A DNA stretch of 64,000 nucleotides from Plasmopara viticola (lineage: Eukaryota; Oomycota; Peronosporomycetes; Peronosporales; Peronosporaceae). The position numbers and the translations under genes are program-made. Below are positions 46,611-55,339 of the stretch, piece after piece; the first letter of the stretch is position 1; the number at the start of each line of letters is the position of its first letter. The notes under the pieces are model-generated. The model was given only the letters and a program-made list of their open reading frames with translations, had not been told where the DNA came from and made no database searches. The stretch covers positions 496,001 through 560,000 of the forward strand of contig MBPM02000043.1 in the NCBI GenBank assembly GCA_001695595.3. The letters run 5' to 3'.

Positions 46611-49517
46611 ATGGGACATCCAAGTGAGGACGTTTTAGTGAAAACTATGCATTCCACAGAAGGTATTCCTGCGCTAAAACAAGGTATCAAGACCCTCTGT
46701 GGTGGATGCATGAAGGGCAAGCAGATGATCGAAGCCTTTCCAGGACGCTCCATGACAAAGACATCGCGTGTATTGGAGTTAGTTCACACAGACGTGATGG
46801 GACCCATGAAGACACTTTCAAAAGGAGGTGCTAAATACATTTTGACGTTTGTGGATGATTATTCACGATATGTGGTGGCTTACTTTCTGGCAAAGAAGAG
46901 GGAAGTTGCCGACAAGATCACGATGTTTAAAGCACTGCATGAGAATCAGTGGGGAACCCGTATCAAGTGCCTGCGTTCGGACAACGGAACGGAGTTTGTC
47001 AACAAGACAGTTACATATTTATGTCAGCGGAACGGTATCATACATCAGCGTACAGTACCATACAGTCCCCAACAAAATGGTATTGCAGAACGAATGAACC
47101 GTACGATAATGGAAAAGGCACGGAGCATGCTACACTACAAGTGTGTTCCGACATGTTGGTGGGCAGAGGCAGTAAGCACTGCGGTGTACCTGATCAACCG
47201 CTCTCCTAATACAATGCACCCAAATAACACCCCATATGAACTGGGATTTAAGATGAAGCCACGGATGGATCATCTTAGGGTGTTTGGGTCTCATGGATAT
47301 GCTCACGTTGATCAAGTGAAGAGGACGAAGCTCGAAGCCAAAAGCTTCAAGTGCATGTTCCTTGGTTATGCCGAAGACACCAAGGGATACCGAGTTTACG
47401 ATTTGGAGAAAGACAAGATATCAGTATCACGGTCGGTGAAGCTGGACGAGCGTGAAGTGGGCGGCATTTATGAGACACACCCGCCCAAACAAATAAAAGT
47501 GATACACGTTACCAAAGACAACGATGAAAGTGCTGTGTCCGGGCCGACGGAACACCAACAAGATCAAGATGAACTTATGGAGGGTGAAGGAGAAGATGAA
47601 ATTCCAGATGCTCCAATGAATGAAGAGGAGTTCGACACAAATGAGTCAAGGATCGAGATGCTTCGATTACCGACCTCAGTACACTCTGAGCTGACAGAGT
47701 ACAGACCTCCTACACTGGATGCACAGGAAGATCGATTGGTATTTCGACCGCAAGTAGAACGTTCAAGGCGTACAAATGAACCAATGTTATTGCTGGAAAA
47801 CGGATCAGATGCCGATGAAAGTCTGGGAGGAAGCGAAGGACCACCATCTTCAAAGCGTGCAAGGATTGATGAAGACGGCCTGATAGCTGAAGCTATTCTC
47901 GCTTACGCTGTGAGTGTTGGTGAAGAATCAGACTTGCCTACCACGTATGCGCAGGCAATGTCTAGTGATGAGGCAGAACAGTGGCGACAAGCGATGGACG
48001 CCGAATTGCAGTCGCATCACAAAAACAAAACATGGACACTCGTTCCACGAGAATCAATTGGACGTACGATTGGATGCCGCTGGGTCTTTGCTAAGAAGCG
48101 TGACCAGAATGGATGTGTTGTGCGCTACAAAGCACGATTGGTGGCTAAAGGTTTCAAGCAGAAATACGGCGTGGATTTCTTCGAGACTTACTCTCCAGTG
48201 GCCAACATGAACTCAATTCGAGTTGTACTCGCAGTGTGTGCGGTATTAGGCTACAAAATGGAACAGCTGGACGTCGACACCGCCTTTCTCAACAGTGTAC
48301 TGTCGGATCGTGTTCACATGGAAGTTCCAATTGGTGTTAAGGGAGCTCAAGGATTTGCATGTCAGCTGAACAAAGCTATATATGGTCTCAAGCAAGCTGC
48401 AAGCGCTTGGAACAAGACAATCGACCACGTCTTCAAGAAGAACGATTTTAAAAGTTGTGGAGCGGATCAATGCGTCTACGTGAAGAAAGTGGAAGAAGGT
48501 TTTGTGTACGTATGTCTTTATGTCGATGATATGATCATTGCAGCCAAGACGAGCGACGAGATTCTAGAGGTCAAGGGGATGCTTAAAAGTGTTTTCAAGA
48601 TGAAGGATCTCGGTATGGCGAAGTTCATCTTGGGCATGGAGATCGACCACGACATGACAGCTTCCACACTAATGATCAAGCAAACACGCTACATTAGCGA
48701 CGTGGCTGAGCGATTTGGGCAGAAAAACGCCAAGAACGTCGACAATCCGTGTACGTCCGGTCTCAAGCTGTCACCATCACAGTCACCAAGTACAGAAGCT
48801 GAGCGTTCAGAGATGCGGTCAAGACCATACCGCTCACTAATTAGATGTCTGCTATATGTTACAACTTGCACTCGGCCGGACGTCGCATACATCGTGACAC
48901 AACTGTCTCGATTTCTCGAAAAACCGGGGTTACCACATTGGAACGCCGCAATTCGTGTATTGCGCTACTTAAATTCGACACGTCATCATGGGATCGTTTA
49001 TCAAAGAGGGACGGGAAAGGTGATTGTTGAAGCTTTTTCGGATACTGACTGGGGTAGCAACACCGATGACAGACGGTCTGTCTCAGGTGTGTTGATCAAC
49101 ATTGGTAAAGCTCCGGTTGTATTCAAGTCCAAGTATCAGAGAACAGTTGCACTAAGTTCCGCAGAAGCAGAGTATATAGCGCTCAGCTTGTGCACACAAG
49201 AAGTACTTTGGGCGCGCGCAATGCTCAAGGACATGGGTCAAGAACAAGTGGGAGGCACGCAAATATGGGAAGACAATCAAGGTGCGATAGCTTTGGCAAA
49301 CAACGCGGGCTACCACGCACGTACAAAGCACGTGGACATCAGACATCACTTTATTCGGGAGAACGTTCAGCATGGATTACTCAAGATTGGCTACATTGAT
49401 ACGAAGAGTCAGCTTGCAGATATGCTAACCAAGGCGCTTGGAACCAAGATGCTGAAGTATCTGCGCGAAGCCTCCGGAATCAAGACCAAGTCAGCAACAA
49501 AGGACACACAGCATTAG
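46611..49517 (+). CDS. Copia 2 integrase-reverse transcriptase-RNase H part
   Basis: 968 codons counted from the first ATG after the UGA, in the same frame as 45411-46592. The pre-integrase H-C-C segment (MGHPSEDVL...CGGCMKGK) is followed by an integrase core with HTDVMGP, RSDNGTEF and NGIAERMNR (D, D, E). Reverse transcriptase has WVFAKK...YKARLVAKGF, LYGLKQAA-type IYGLKQAAS and YVDDM near 48520. RNase H has FSDTDWGS, SSAEAEY and EDNQGA. No other stop or frameshift is seen. Translation of this half would need readthrough or internal initiation. Confidence 0.93.
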   Translation: MGHPSEDVLVKTMHSTEGIPALKQGIKTLCGGCMKGKQMIEAFPGRSMTKTSRVLELVHTDVMGPMKTLSKGGAKYILTFVDDYSRYVVAYFLAKKREVADKITMFKALHENQWGTRIKCLRSDNGTEFVNKTVTYLCQRNGIIHQRTVPYSPQQNGIAERMNRTIMEKARSMLHYKCVPTCWWAEAVSTAVYLINRSPNTMHPNNTPYELGFKMKPRMDHLRVFGSHGYAHVDQVKRTKLEAKSFKCMFLGYAEDTKGYRVYDLEKDKISVSRSVKLDEREVGGIYETHPPKQIKVIHVTKDNDESAVSGPTEHQQDQDELMEGEGEDEIPDAPMNEEEFDTNESRIEMLRLPTSVHSELTEYRPPTLDAQEDRLVFRPQVERSRRTNEPMLLLENGSDADESLGGSEGPPSSKRARIDEDGLIAEAILAYAVSVGEESDLPTTYAQAMSSDEAEQWRQAMDAELQSHHKNKTWTLVPRESIGRTIGCRWVFAKKRDQNGCVVRYKARLVAKGFKQKYGVDFFETYSPVANMNSIRVVLAVCAVLGYKMEQLDVDTAFLNSVLSDRVHMEVPIGVKGAQGFACQLNKAIYGLKQAASAWNKTIDHVFKKNDFKSCGADQCVYVKKVEEGFVYVCLYVDDMIIAAKTSDEILEVKGMLKSVFKMKDLGMAKFILGMEIDHDMTASTLMIKQTRYISDVAERFGQKNAKNVDNPCTSGLKLSPSQSPSTEAERSEMRSRPYRSLIRCLLYVTTCTRPDVAYIVTQLSRFLEKPGLPHWNAAIRVLRYLNSTRHHGIVYQRGTGKVIVEAFSDTDWGSNTDDRRSVSGVLINIGKAPVVFKSKYQRTVALSSAEAEYIALSLCTQEVLWARAMLKDMGQEQVGGTQIWEDNQGAIALANNAGYHARTKHVDIRHHFIRENVQHGLLKIGYIDTKSQLADMLTKALGTKMLKYLREASGIKTKSATKDTQH

Positions 49518-49518
49518 C

Positions 49519-49530
49519 GGTGAGTGGGAG
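49519..49530 (+). promoter_or_regulatory. Polypurine tract of copia 2
   Basis: GGTGAGTGGGAG directly before the right LTR. It is less pure than the copia 1 tract. Confidence 0.65.
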
Positions 49531-49676
49531 TGTTAACATTACACCGCTGAATGCATGTTGAACAGGTGGATGGCTTTACAGTAATTACAAGTACGTCACA
49601 ATTAGTAATTACATATGGTAGCCATTCATTGGTCAGGATAAATATATTCACTTCGGTTTTTACTTCCTTTTTAACA
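49531..49676 (+). repeat. Right LTR of copia 2
   Basis: 146 bp, differing from the left LTR at two sites (CTTTCTTCTT in the left LTR against CTTCCTTTTT here). CGTAT follows. Confidence 0.95.
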
Positions 49677-49681
49677 CGTAT

Positions 49682-50869
49682 CACAGCAGGGTATGAGCTA
49701 ATGGCTGAGTCAAAAGCCGGAATTTTTTAAGGGAAGTTAAGAACTTCAACTTCTTTTAAGGAATGAATGCGTATCTTCCGCTAAAGTGGACTCAGCCACT
49801 CAAACGTAATTAAATGAAACATTTCTTTGAAGGATGGCCAGTCGGCTTCGTAGGGTCATTTAAAGTACATATGGCAAATTTTTAAGGTCCTGAGAGCCAA
49901 AAACCGGTGCTCTACCATCGTAATAGTGTATTTGCGGCATAGAAGGCTACATTTCTCGGCTAATTTGTAAGCAGCTACTTATTGCAGTTATAGAAAATGA
50001 AACGCTTCTTCGGCTTGGCCTACGCTATGATCATAAAACCAAAAAAGAAGTTATAATCTGCTCAAGCACATTGCTGTTAATACATTCTTGATACGTCTTT
50101 TTTAATCAATTAAATTAATACATGAAATAATGCTGAAAAAACGGCATCAATTTGTGTTCAACAGCGTTATAGAAAGCTTTCTGAGGGTACCTGCTCAGGC
50201 TTTATCGAGAGTAAAAAGTCAAAGATCGTTTGCAGCGACTTCGACTATTGACTCGACTGCGCGTTACTATCACTTGACAAGGACCAGGCAACTTAAGCTC
50301 TTTGATCGGACTTCCATTTGTGACTTGGCATTAGATAGAGGATGCACTCGATCAGGTACATCTCCTAGGTTTGAACTTTATTGAGGTCGGGATAGGTCAC
50401 AAATCATGCAGACGACTATATATAGCTCATTTTTGTCTCAACCAATGACGAGATGCTATTTGTTGCAAATTGCAACTATTGCGCTGAATAGAAATCTGGC
50501 GAGCACAACGTGCTAGCCGACGCTCTTTCGCAAAAGCCAAGCTATGCGATGACCTATGTCACCAGAGGTTTTAAATCTCATTTGACGAACGAAAAATTTC
50601 AGGCATGCGAAAAATGTCAATTTAAGATCCTTAAGTGTAAATTCTCGTCACCACAAACGCGGTAATCTGCTTCCAGCACTTCCTGTGGATGCCAAAAGAA
50701 TTTGATAAAATCGATCGGCGGTCGACTATATTAGGAAGCTTATCCAATCGACATATGATTACATAAGTCGCTGAGGTCATCTGTATTTTGATGTAGGGTG
50801 GCTCACGGTACCTAAGTGACTTTTGTATATCGACCATTTTTTTAACCCTTGTAGCAAGGCTGTGTGGCT
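49682..50869 (+). pseudogene. Ty3/gypsy pol relic (RNase H end), copy 2
   Basis: Around 50505-50565 one frame reads NVLADALSQKPSYAMTYV, a strong match to the gypsy RNase H C-terminal signature. The sequence aligns with 14280-15300, the equivalent region of copy set A. It is interrupted by stops and indels throughout. The Z-to-gypsy continuity is broken only by the copia 2 insertion. Confidence 0.75.
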
Positions 50870-51239
50870 TCATGTACTTGATGGTTTATCGACAGGCTTT
50901 ATCGCACAAACAACGTGGCCTTTCGCTAATGGAATAGCACTAAGTCGCGTGTGTGTATACGATTAATTCACGTTCATTCATGCCAGATGATCTTCCGTAC
51001 AAAGAATACTTACTATGCACAACGCTAGCTTAGTACTTGAGACGCTTCACGATCTTCATGGTGTAAGTGGCACATGGCAAACAGCAAGTCGAGCCCACAT
51101 ATAGATTGTATCGCGGTTGAGGCACCTCCACTGAGTCCTGGTATTTGTTCCAATAGTGTAATTATAAGGTAAAAAACACGAATCATCATAGTACCTCCAA
51201 ATCAAATCAAAGATTAAAACAAATGAAATGTATTAACTT

Positions 51240-51490
51240 TGTGCATCAGCTTAAGTCGAAATATAAATGGCGTAAAACTTGTTCCTCGATTTTTTTATCA
51301 ATCTGGACGCGATTGGGAGAAACAACTTTATCAAGCAGATTTACAGACCACAACCTTATGATGCATTGGTACAGCCTTGGTCTATTTTTCATCGCTTTAC
51401 AATAAATTTATTGAAAGTTGGTCATCCCATCGCATACAATTCCTTGACGTACTCTTTTCCCAGTATCATGCGCATCTCTAAGGACGCTAG
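51240..51490 (-). pseudogene. 3' fragment of an EER/LWY effector, copy E
   Basis: On the minus strand from 51490 it reads LEMRMILGKEYVKEL, then a broken version of the C-terminal region of copies C and D up to the DFG/KD-type tail, with stops. Homology to the copy C 3' flank continues leftwards to about 50870. It stops abruptly at about 51490, some 20 bases before the left end of the DNA transposon. The N-terminal four-fifths are absent. Confidence 0.75.
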
Positions 51491-51513
51491 GACAGAATAC
51501 AACAGGACATGTA

Positions 51514-51538
51514 CACCGATGACCGTAATGAGTGCGGA
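51514..51538 (+). repeat. Left terminal inverted repeat
   Basis: CACCGATGACCGTAATGAGTGCGGA, which equals the reverse complement of 52768-52792 at 21 of 25 positions. TA precedes it at 51512-51513. Confidence 0.75.
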
Positions 51539-51729
51539 CCACACTATTTCTCAACCTCCCATTTTAGGTCGCTCACAGGTATTAGTGTGGACCACACTAT
51601 TACTGAACCCGCACTAATATTGGGCTTGGAGAAATAGCATGGACCGCACTAATTCTGAATACAGAGAATTACTGCGGATTCATAGTGACCGAAAAGCGCA
51701 ATATGTACCAAATGTATTGGTTACACGAT

Positions 51730-52212
51730 TTAAAGCCCAGGGGCTGGAACGGGAGTGCCATCGTAGTGGGTGCGATATTTGCCAATAATTCGTTGCAGTT
51801 CCGGCGTCAAGTGCGATTCGTGCCATCGACCACCGACATCAAGTGCCATGCCACAACGTATCATGGCCTTACGAGCGTATGTCAAGCCGCAACTGTCGCG
51901 CATCGCGTTCACTGCGCGCACGGTTTTGGCGGCGAATTCCAAGAAGAAGCGTTTACCCGGGTTCTTCAGCTTTCCAGACCACGACCTGTTCATACGCACG
52001 GTGTCTGACCAGTCGCCGTTTATGATCATGCGCATCTTCTCGGCCTCCCACAATTGAGTCCATTCGTCCTTGATTTTTGAGATGACGAAAGAGTCAGCAG
52101 GCTGAACAAAATCGGTCGCGCAGGGTGGAAAGTAGCGCAGTTTGGTGTTGGTCTTCAAGAGAACATCGCGTAATTCTGGACTGGCGTTGTGGCCGCCACA
52201 GTTGTCCACCAC
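51730..52212 (-). pseudogene. Transposase C-terminal DDE fragment
   Basis: About 160 codons. The start read at 52212 is a GTG inside the old gene and not a real start. It begins VVDNCGGHNAS and continues FPPCATDFVQPADSF and DEWTQLWE, the block around the second catalytic aspartate of DDE_1 transposases. The C-terminal helix region follows to a stop at 51730. The first catalytic aspartate and the central region are missing. Confidence 0.8.
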
Positions 52213-52480
52213 CTTGTGGCTTTGGTATGATTGGCCTGAAAAATAGTGTCAATGCCAATATCATTGTTTAAAGGAGACAACTCGACATACCTTGTAGTTT
52301 CTGCGAAACTCTGAGGGAAACTTGGCGATCGCTTGAAGGACCAAGCCTTCTTCACCTTTCTGGTCTGCATCGGTAATCATCCAATAATCACAGTGACCCG
52401 CAACGATATCGATACGACCTGTTGAAGCTTGCGCTTGCGCTTGTTGGCGATCTGATCATCCTGCACGTTATTCTCATCGT
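52155..52480 (-). pseudogene. Transposase N-terminal fragment with a 55-nt intron
   Basis: The minus-strand frame MITDADQKGEEGLVLQAIAK, then FPSEFRRNYK, is followed by a GTATGT...TTTTTCAG stretch (52236-52290, 55 nt). Removing it continues in frame to ANHTKATRWW, a helix-turn-helix-like end of the DNA-binding domain. The DDE frame overlaps directly after TRWW in another frame, which fixes the internal deletion joint at about 52205. Upstream, an acidic stretch and a KRKRK basic patch (near 52440) could be a nuclear signal. Confidence 0.6.
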
Positions 52481-52767
52481 CATCCTTTTCTTCCTCCGTT
52501 CAATATCTTCGTTATCACCAAGTTTCTCGTCATCGTCATCGACTGCTGGGACATTAGCGCCGGCAGCACGTGCGAAAGCAGCGATAATCGGCGATGGAGA
52601 GCTGAGCGCCTCGACACTGGTCAACACCATAATACCACTCCAGACCAGTCGGTTTACTGTACTGTAGTCGTCTAGGATTCTGTAAAGTCCGTGAGGAGTC
52701 CGCACTATTTCTCAACCCCCCAGGTCGCCAAATTCACGGTTGATTATCAATCCACACTATTTTTCAA

Positions 52768-52792
52768 TCCGCACTAATTGCGGTCATTAGTG
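52768..52792 (+). repeat. Right terminal inverted repeat
   Basis: Partner of 51514-51538, followed by TA at 52793-52794. Confidence 0.75.
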
Positions 52793-52795
52793 TAC

Positions 52796-53637
52796 CTATT
52801 TAAATCAAATGATAGAGCAAGGGTTAGTTGGATACACTGCACCCCAGCTATCGAATAATTGGTCAGCTCAAACATGAACATATTGGATTTTTGAATGCAC
52901 AATGCTCAGCACGCTGCTAAGCTCGCCAATTGATTCGCTCTCGTAATTGCCTTGGTGGCTTCAAATTTGCAGCGACTGTCGCCGCATCTTCTGCATTTAT
53001 CTCTCGATAAGTGAATCTTCTATGGGTAAGCTATCTGATCATGATTTATCCTTGTAATGTTAGGGTTTACCCGCGGCGTAAACCCGACATCTTCGCAAAT
53101 ACGCGAGCTTGACCATTGCTTGATTAAAAAATCAGTGAGATTAGGGGAGATGGCACTTCCACCTCCGAGTTTTGATACATGGGGCTACAAATGCGGTACA
53201 CATCGGCACTGCTTTGTTAAGATCAAGACCGTGAGATTTAATGATCGCCAAAAATCTGAGGAAAGCATTCACTGTATTAGAACGCAAAAGGCTGCCTCTA
53301 TCTGATGCTCTGGATATAGACCGGTCAGCAACTCATTGTTTAATACAACATAGTACTTCAGATAGTACGTTAATCGGAGTTCTAATTTAGACTTTCCTTT
53401 TGGACTGTTCTATATGCTTAGGCAATGCTCGCACAGCTGCCATCCCGCACTTCTTAGATTAATCGAACTTAGCTTTAACTGATAAAGAGAACGAGAAGGT
53501 GGTCCGCGAAAAAACACTTAATTTCATTAAGTAGCTGTGAACCCATCTAATGGTTTATGATAAATACATGTCTATTGCACCGTATAATAATGAGCTGGAT
53601 AGTGATCCGCAGGCAGCAAATGCTCTTCCGTAGCTTG
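52796..53637. other. No recognisable gene
   Basis: About 840 bp upstream of the effector at 53666. The open frame 53057-53305 has no leader, domain or paralogue. I see only the core promoter at its right edge. Confidence 0.6.
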
Positions 53638-53653
53638 TCATTCCTCAATTTGT
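53638..53653 (+). promoter_or_regulatory. Oomycete Inr-FPR core promoter of the 509-aa effector
   Basis: TCATTCC, a perfect initiator, is followed by CAATTTGT, which matches MAWTTTN with one change at the last base. The predicted start A at 53640 is 26 bases before the ATG. Confidence 0.8.
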
Positions 53654-53665
53654 CTTGCCCAAGCG

Positions 53666-55195
53666 ATGCTCAAGCCTAAAGTTCTGCGCCATTTTATGTT
53701 GCTATCGGGCTTCGCACTCGTGGCAAGTACTAAGGCCATGATAGCGGTGGATGCCCACGCCCAAGGTCACATGAGGAGCTTGTCAGCAGCGAATACTCCC
53801 ATTGACCGCTATGAGGAAAGGTTTTGGGAAATTATTTCGGAGATGTTGGATTCAACGCTCGCTTCTGGCAATTTTTTTGCAAGTGAGCAGTACCAAAAGT
53901 GGGCCATAGATGTTTTCGGCGCCTTCGAAGACTCTGCAGAGGCTAAGGTGGCCTTGTTTGACGAGCTAAAGAATCGCTTTGGTGACTATAAGCTGGCAAC
54001 CTTTGTACTTGATGGTTTAGCGTCCCTAAAGACGGAAGCTGTAGCCAAAGAATATTACGACCTTCTGATGCAAGAGTGGGTAGCGAACAAAAAACCGCAT
54101 GATGTCTTTCATGCCTTGAAACTGGATTCCGGCAAGGGCAACGTATTCAAGAATCCGCTCTTGGAGACATATCTCTCGTTTGCTCGTCGGCTTCCACGAG
54201 AAGGTAAATTAAACGAAAAGCCAATATACGACGAATTGTTTAGTATGCTAGAGCAAAGATATGGCATTGCTCGCTTGGCTGAAATGCTTGGCGCTCCGAA
54301 CGTTGATCTCCGCAAAGGAAGCGTTGGTGATATTGTGATGAATACGCTATTTTGGCACGTATCCTCGAAACGGATATACGACTCACTCGACCATGTGAAG
54401 TCTGTTTTCGTACAATATGCCGTTGAAGATTCTTCAGCTCTCAGCATCTGGCTTTCTTACGCCGAATGTTCGTTAAGGAAAGCCGATTACAAGGAATTGG
54501 TGATCGGCATATTGGACCGCTTGTGGAATCAGCGTGAATTTAAAATCGAGGCCCTTGCAACCGTCATTGCGACAGCGCAAAAGGACGAGAGCACGCTTGA
54601 AGCTGCTTCAAACACATTGGAAAAGCTGTTTGTAGAGTGGGACAATGAAAAAAAGTCGACAAGCGATGTGCTCAACATTCTTGGGCTCAAACCGGCAGAA
54701 ATGAAAGCTATGGACATGACGGAGAGTCCGCTGTTGAAGACATGGTTTGCGTTTGAAGCGCGAGGTCAAGATACAGACGCTGAATTACTTAAAGCATTGC
54801 TAAGTCAATTGACTGAGGAACAGTTAGCGAGCATGATAGGCCTAAAGACAGCCAACCCAATCATTAGAAATCGTGTCTATAAAGTAGAAGAGGCACTTTT
54901 CGGAAAATGGCAAACGGAGGCTGTTGACGAAGACGGTGCTTTTGTACGTCTCCGATTGGATAAAGCTGGTGACAACCTTTTTGCGCACCCGGCTTTGAGT
55001 GTCTGGTATATATACGTCGTAAATCACTACAGCCCGGGATCAAGTGCATCAATTACGCGGGTCGTGAAAACGCACTACTGTGATACCGATTCGCTGTTAG
55101 TCATGGTGAATAGAGAATTGAAAAAAAAAGGGCACTCGTTCGCGAAGAGCATTGCTAAAATTCTCAACCAAAAGGAGATTCCCCCGTTGTCGTAA
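53666..55195 (+). CDS. Secreted RXLR-like EER/LWY effector candidate
   Basis: 509 codons, single exon. Residues 1-32 are a signal peptide (hydrophobic core MLLSGFALVAS). A degenerate RXLR-like MRSLS is at 36-40 and EER at 50-52, an arrangement typical of oomycete host-translocated effectors. Helical repeats follow with WY motifs at about 147-175 (VFHALKLD...TYLSFARRL), 335-366 (VLNILGLKP...TWFAFEARG) and 424-452 (FVRLRLDK...WYIYVVN), and a weaker one at 238-268. Between them are L-type helices such as LFDELKNRFGDYKLATFV. It is not a close paralogue of copies A-F. It lies between a DNA transposon and a transposon-end relic. The start is chosen because the Inr-FPR lies 26 bases upstream and the leader begins at once. 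Host target unknown. Confidence 0.92.
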   Translation: MLKPKVLRHFMLLSGFALVASTKAMIAVDAHAQGHMRSLSAANTPIDRYEERFWEIISEMLDSTLASGNFFASEQYQKWAIDVFGAFEDSAEAKVALFDELKNRFGDYKLATFVLDGLASLKTEAVAKEYYDLLMQEWVANKKPHDVFHALKLDSGKGNVFKNPLLETYLSFARRLPREGKLNEKPIYDELFSMLEQRYGIARLAEMLGAPNVDLRKGSVGDIVMNTLFWHVSSKRIYDSLDHVKSVFVQYAVEDSSALSIWLSYAECSLRKADYKELVIGILDRLWNQREFKIEALATVIATAQKDESTLEAASNTLEKLFVEWDNEKKSTSDVLNILGLKPAEMKAMDMTESPLLKTWFAFEARGQDTDAELLKALLSQLTEEQLASMIGLKTANPIIRNRVYKVEEALFGKWQTEAVDEDGAFVRLRLDKAGDNLFAHPALSVWYIYVVNHYSPGSSASITRVVKTHYCDTDSLLVMVNRELKKKGHSFAKSIAKILNQKEIPPLS

Positions 55196-55263
55196 TCTAC
55201 GTTCGTTGCGAGCGACAAGCCTTGAAAAATTCAGTCAACTTCACTCGGCAATCTCAAACGTAG

Positions 55264-55323
55264 CAGTGTGGTCCACACTATTGTCGTTAACCATAGGATA
55301 TTCTAATTGAGGCTAATGTGTAC
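55264..55323. repeat. Relic end of the TIR transposon family
   Basis: 'gtgtggtccacactatt' differs by one base from the subterminal motif of the 51.5 kb transposon. 'ctaattgaggctaatgtgtac' resembles its right terminus (52774-52795) with about one gap and a few changes. It lies about 70 bp after the effector stop. Confidence 0.5.
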
Positions 55324-55339
55324 CACTACTATATATAGT

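Larger units (their letters stand above)
45217..49676 (+). mobile_element. Ty1/copia LTR retrotransposon (copia 2), one internal stop
   Basis: A 4.46 kb element with 146-bp LTRs ending TGTTAACA...TTAACA, the target duplication CGTAT at 45212-45216 and 49677-49681, and copia domain order. The empty paralogous site is in copy set A near 14248-14262, where 'cagctgtcgtgtcacagcaagg' is uninterrupted. The LTRs differ at two positions near their 3' ends, so this element is older than copia 1. It belongs to a different family: LTR sequence and length differ, and its proteins are only moderately similar. Confidence 0.96.
51514..52792 (-). mobile_element. TIR DNA transposon, TA target, internally deleted (pogo/Tigger-like)
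   Basis: Imperfect 25-bp terminal inverted repeats lie at 51514-51538 and 52768-52792 (CACCGATGACCG... and CGGTCATTAGTG). Each is flanked by TA, the target of Tc1-mariner-superfamily elements. Subterminal motifs such as CACACTATTTCTCAACC recur at both ends. The interior has an N-terminal helix-turn-helix-like part and a C-terminal DDE part joined out of frame, so this copy cannot make its own transposase. Assignment to pogo/Tigger rests on the DDE_1-like DNCGGHN block and the TA target. Confidence 0.8.
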
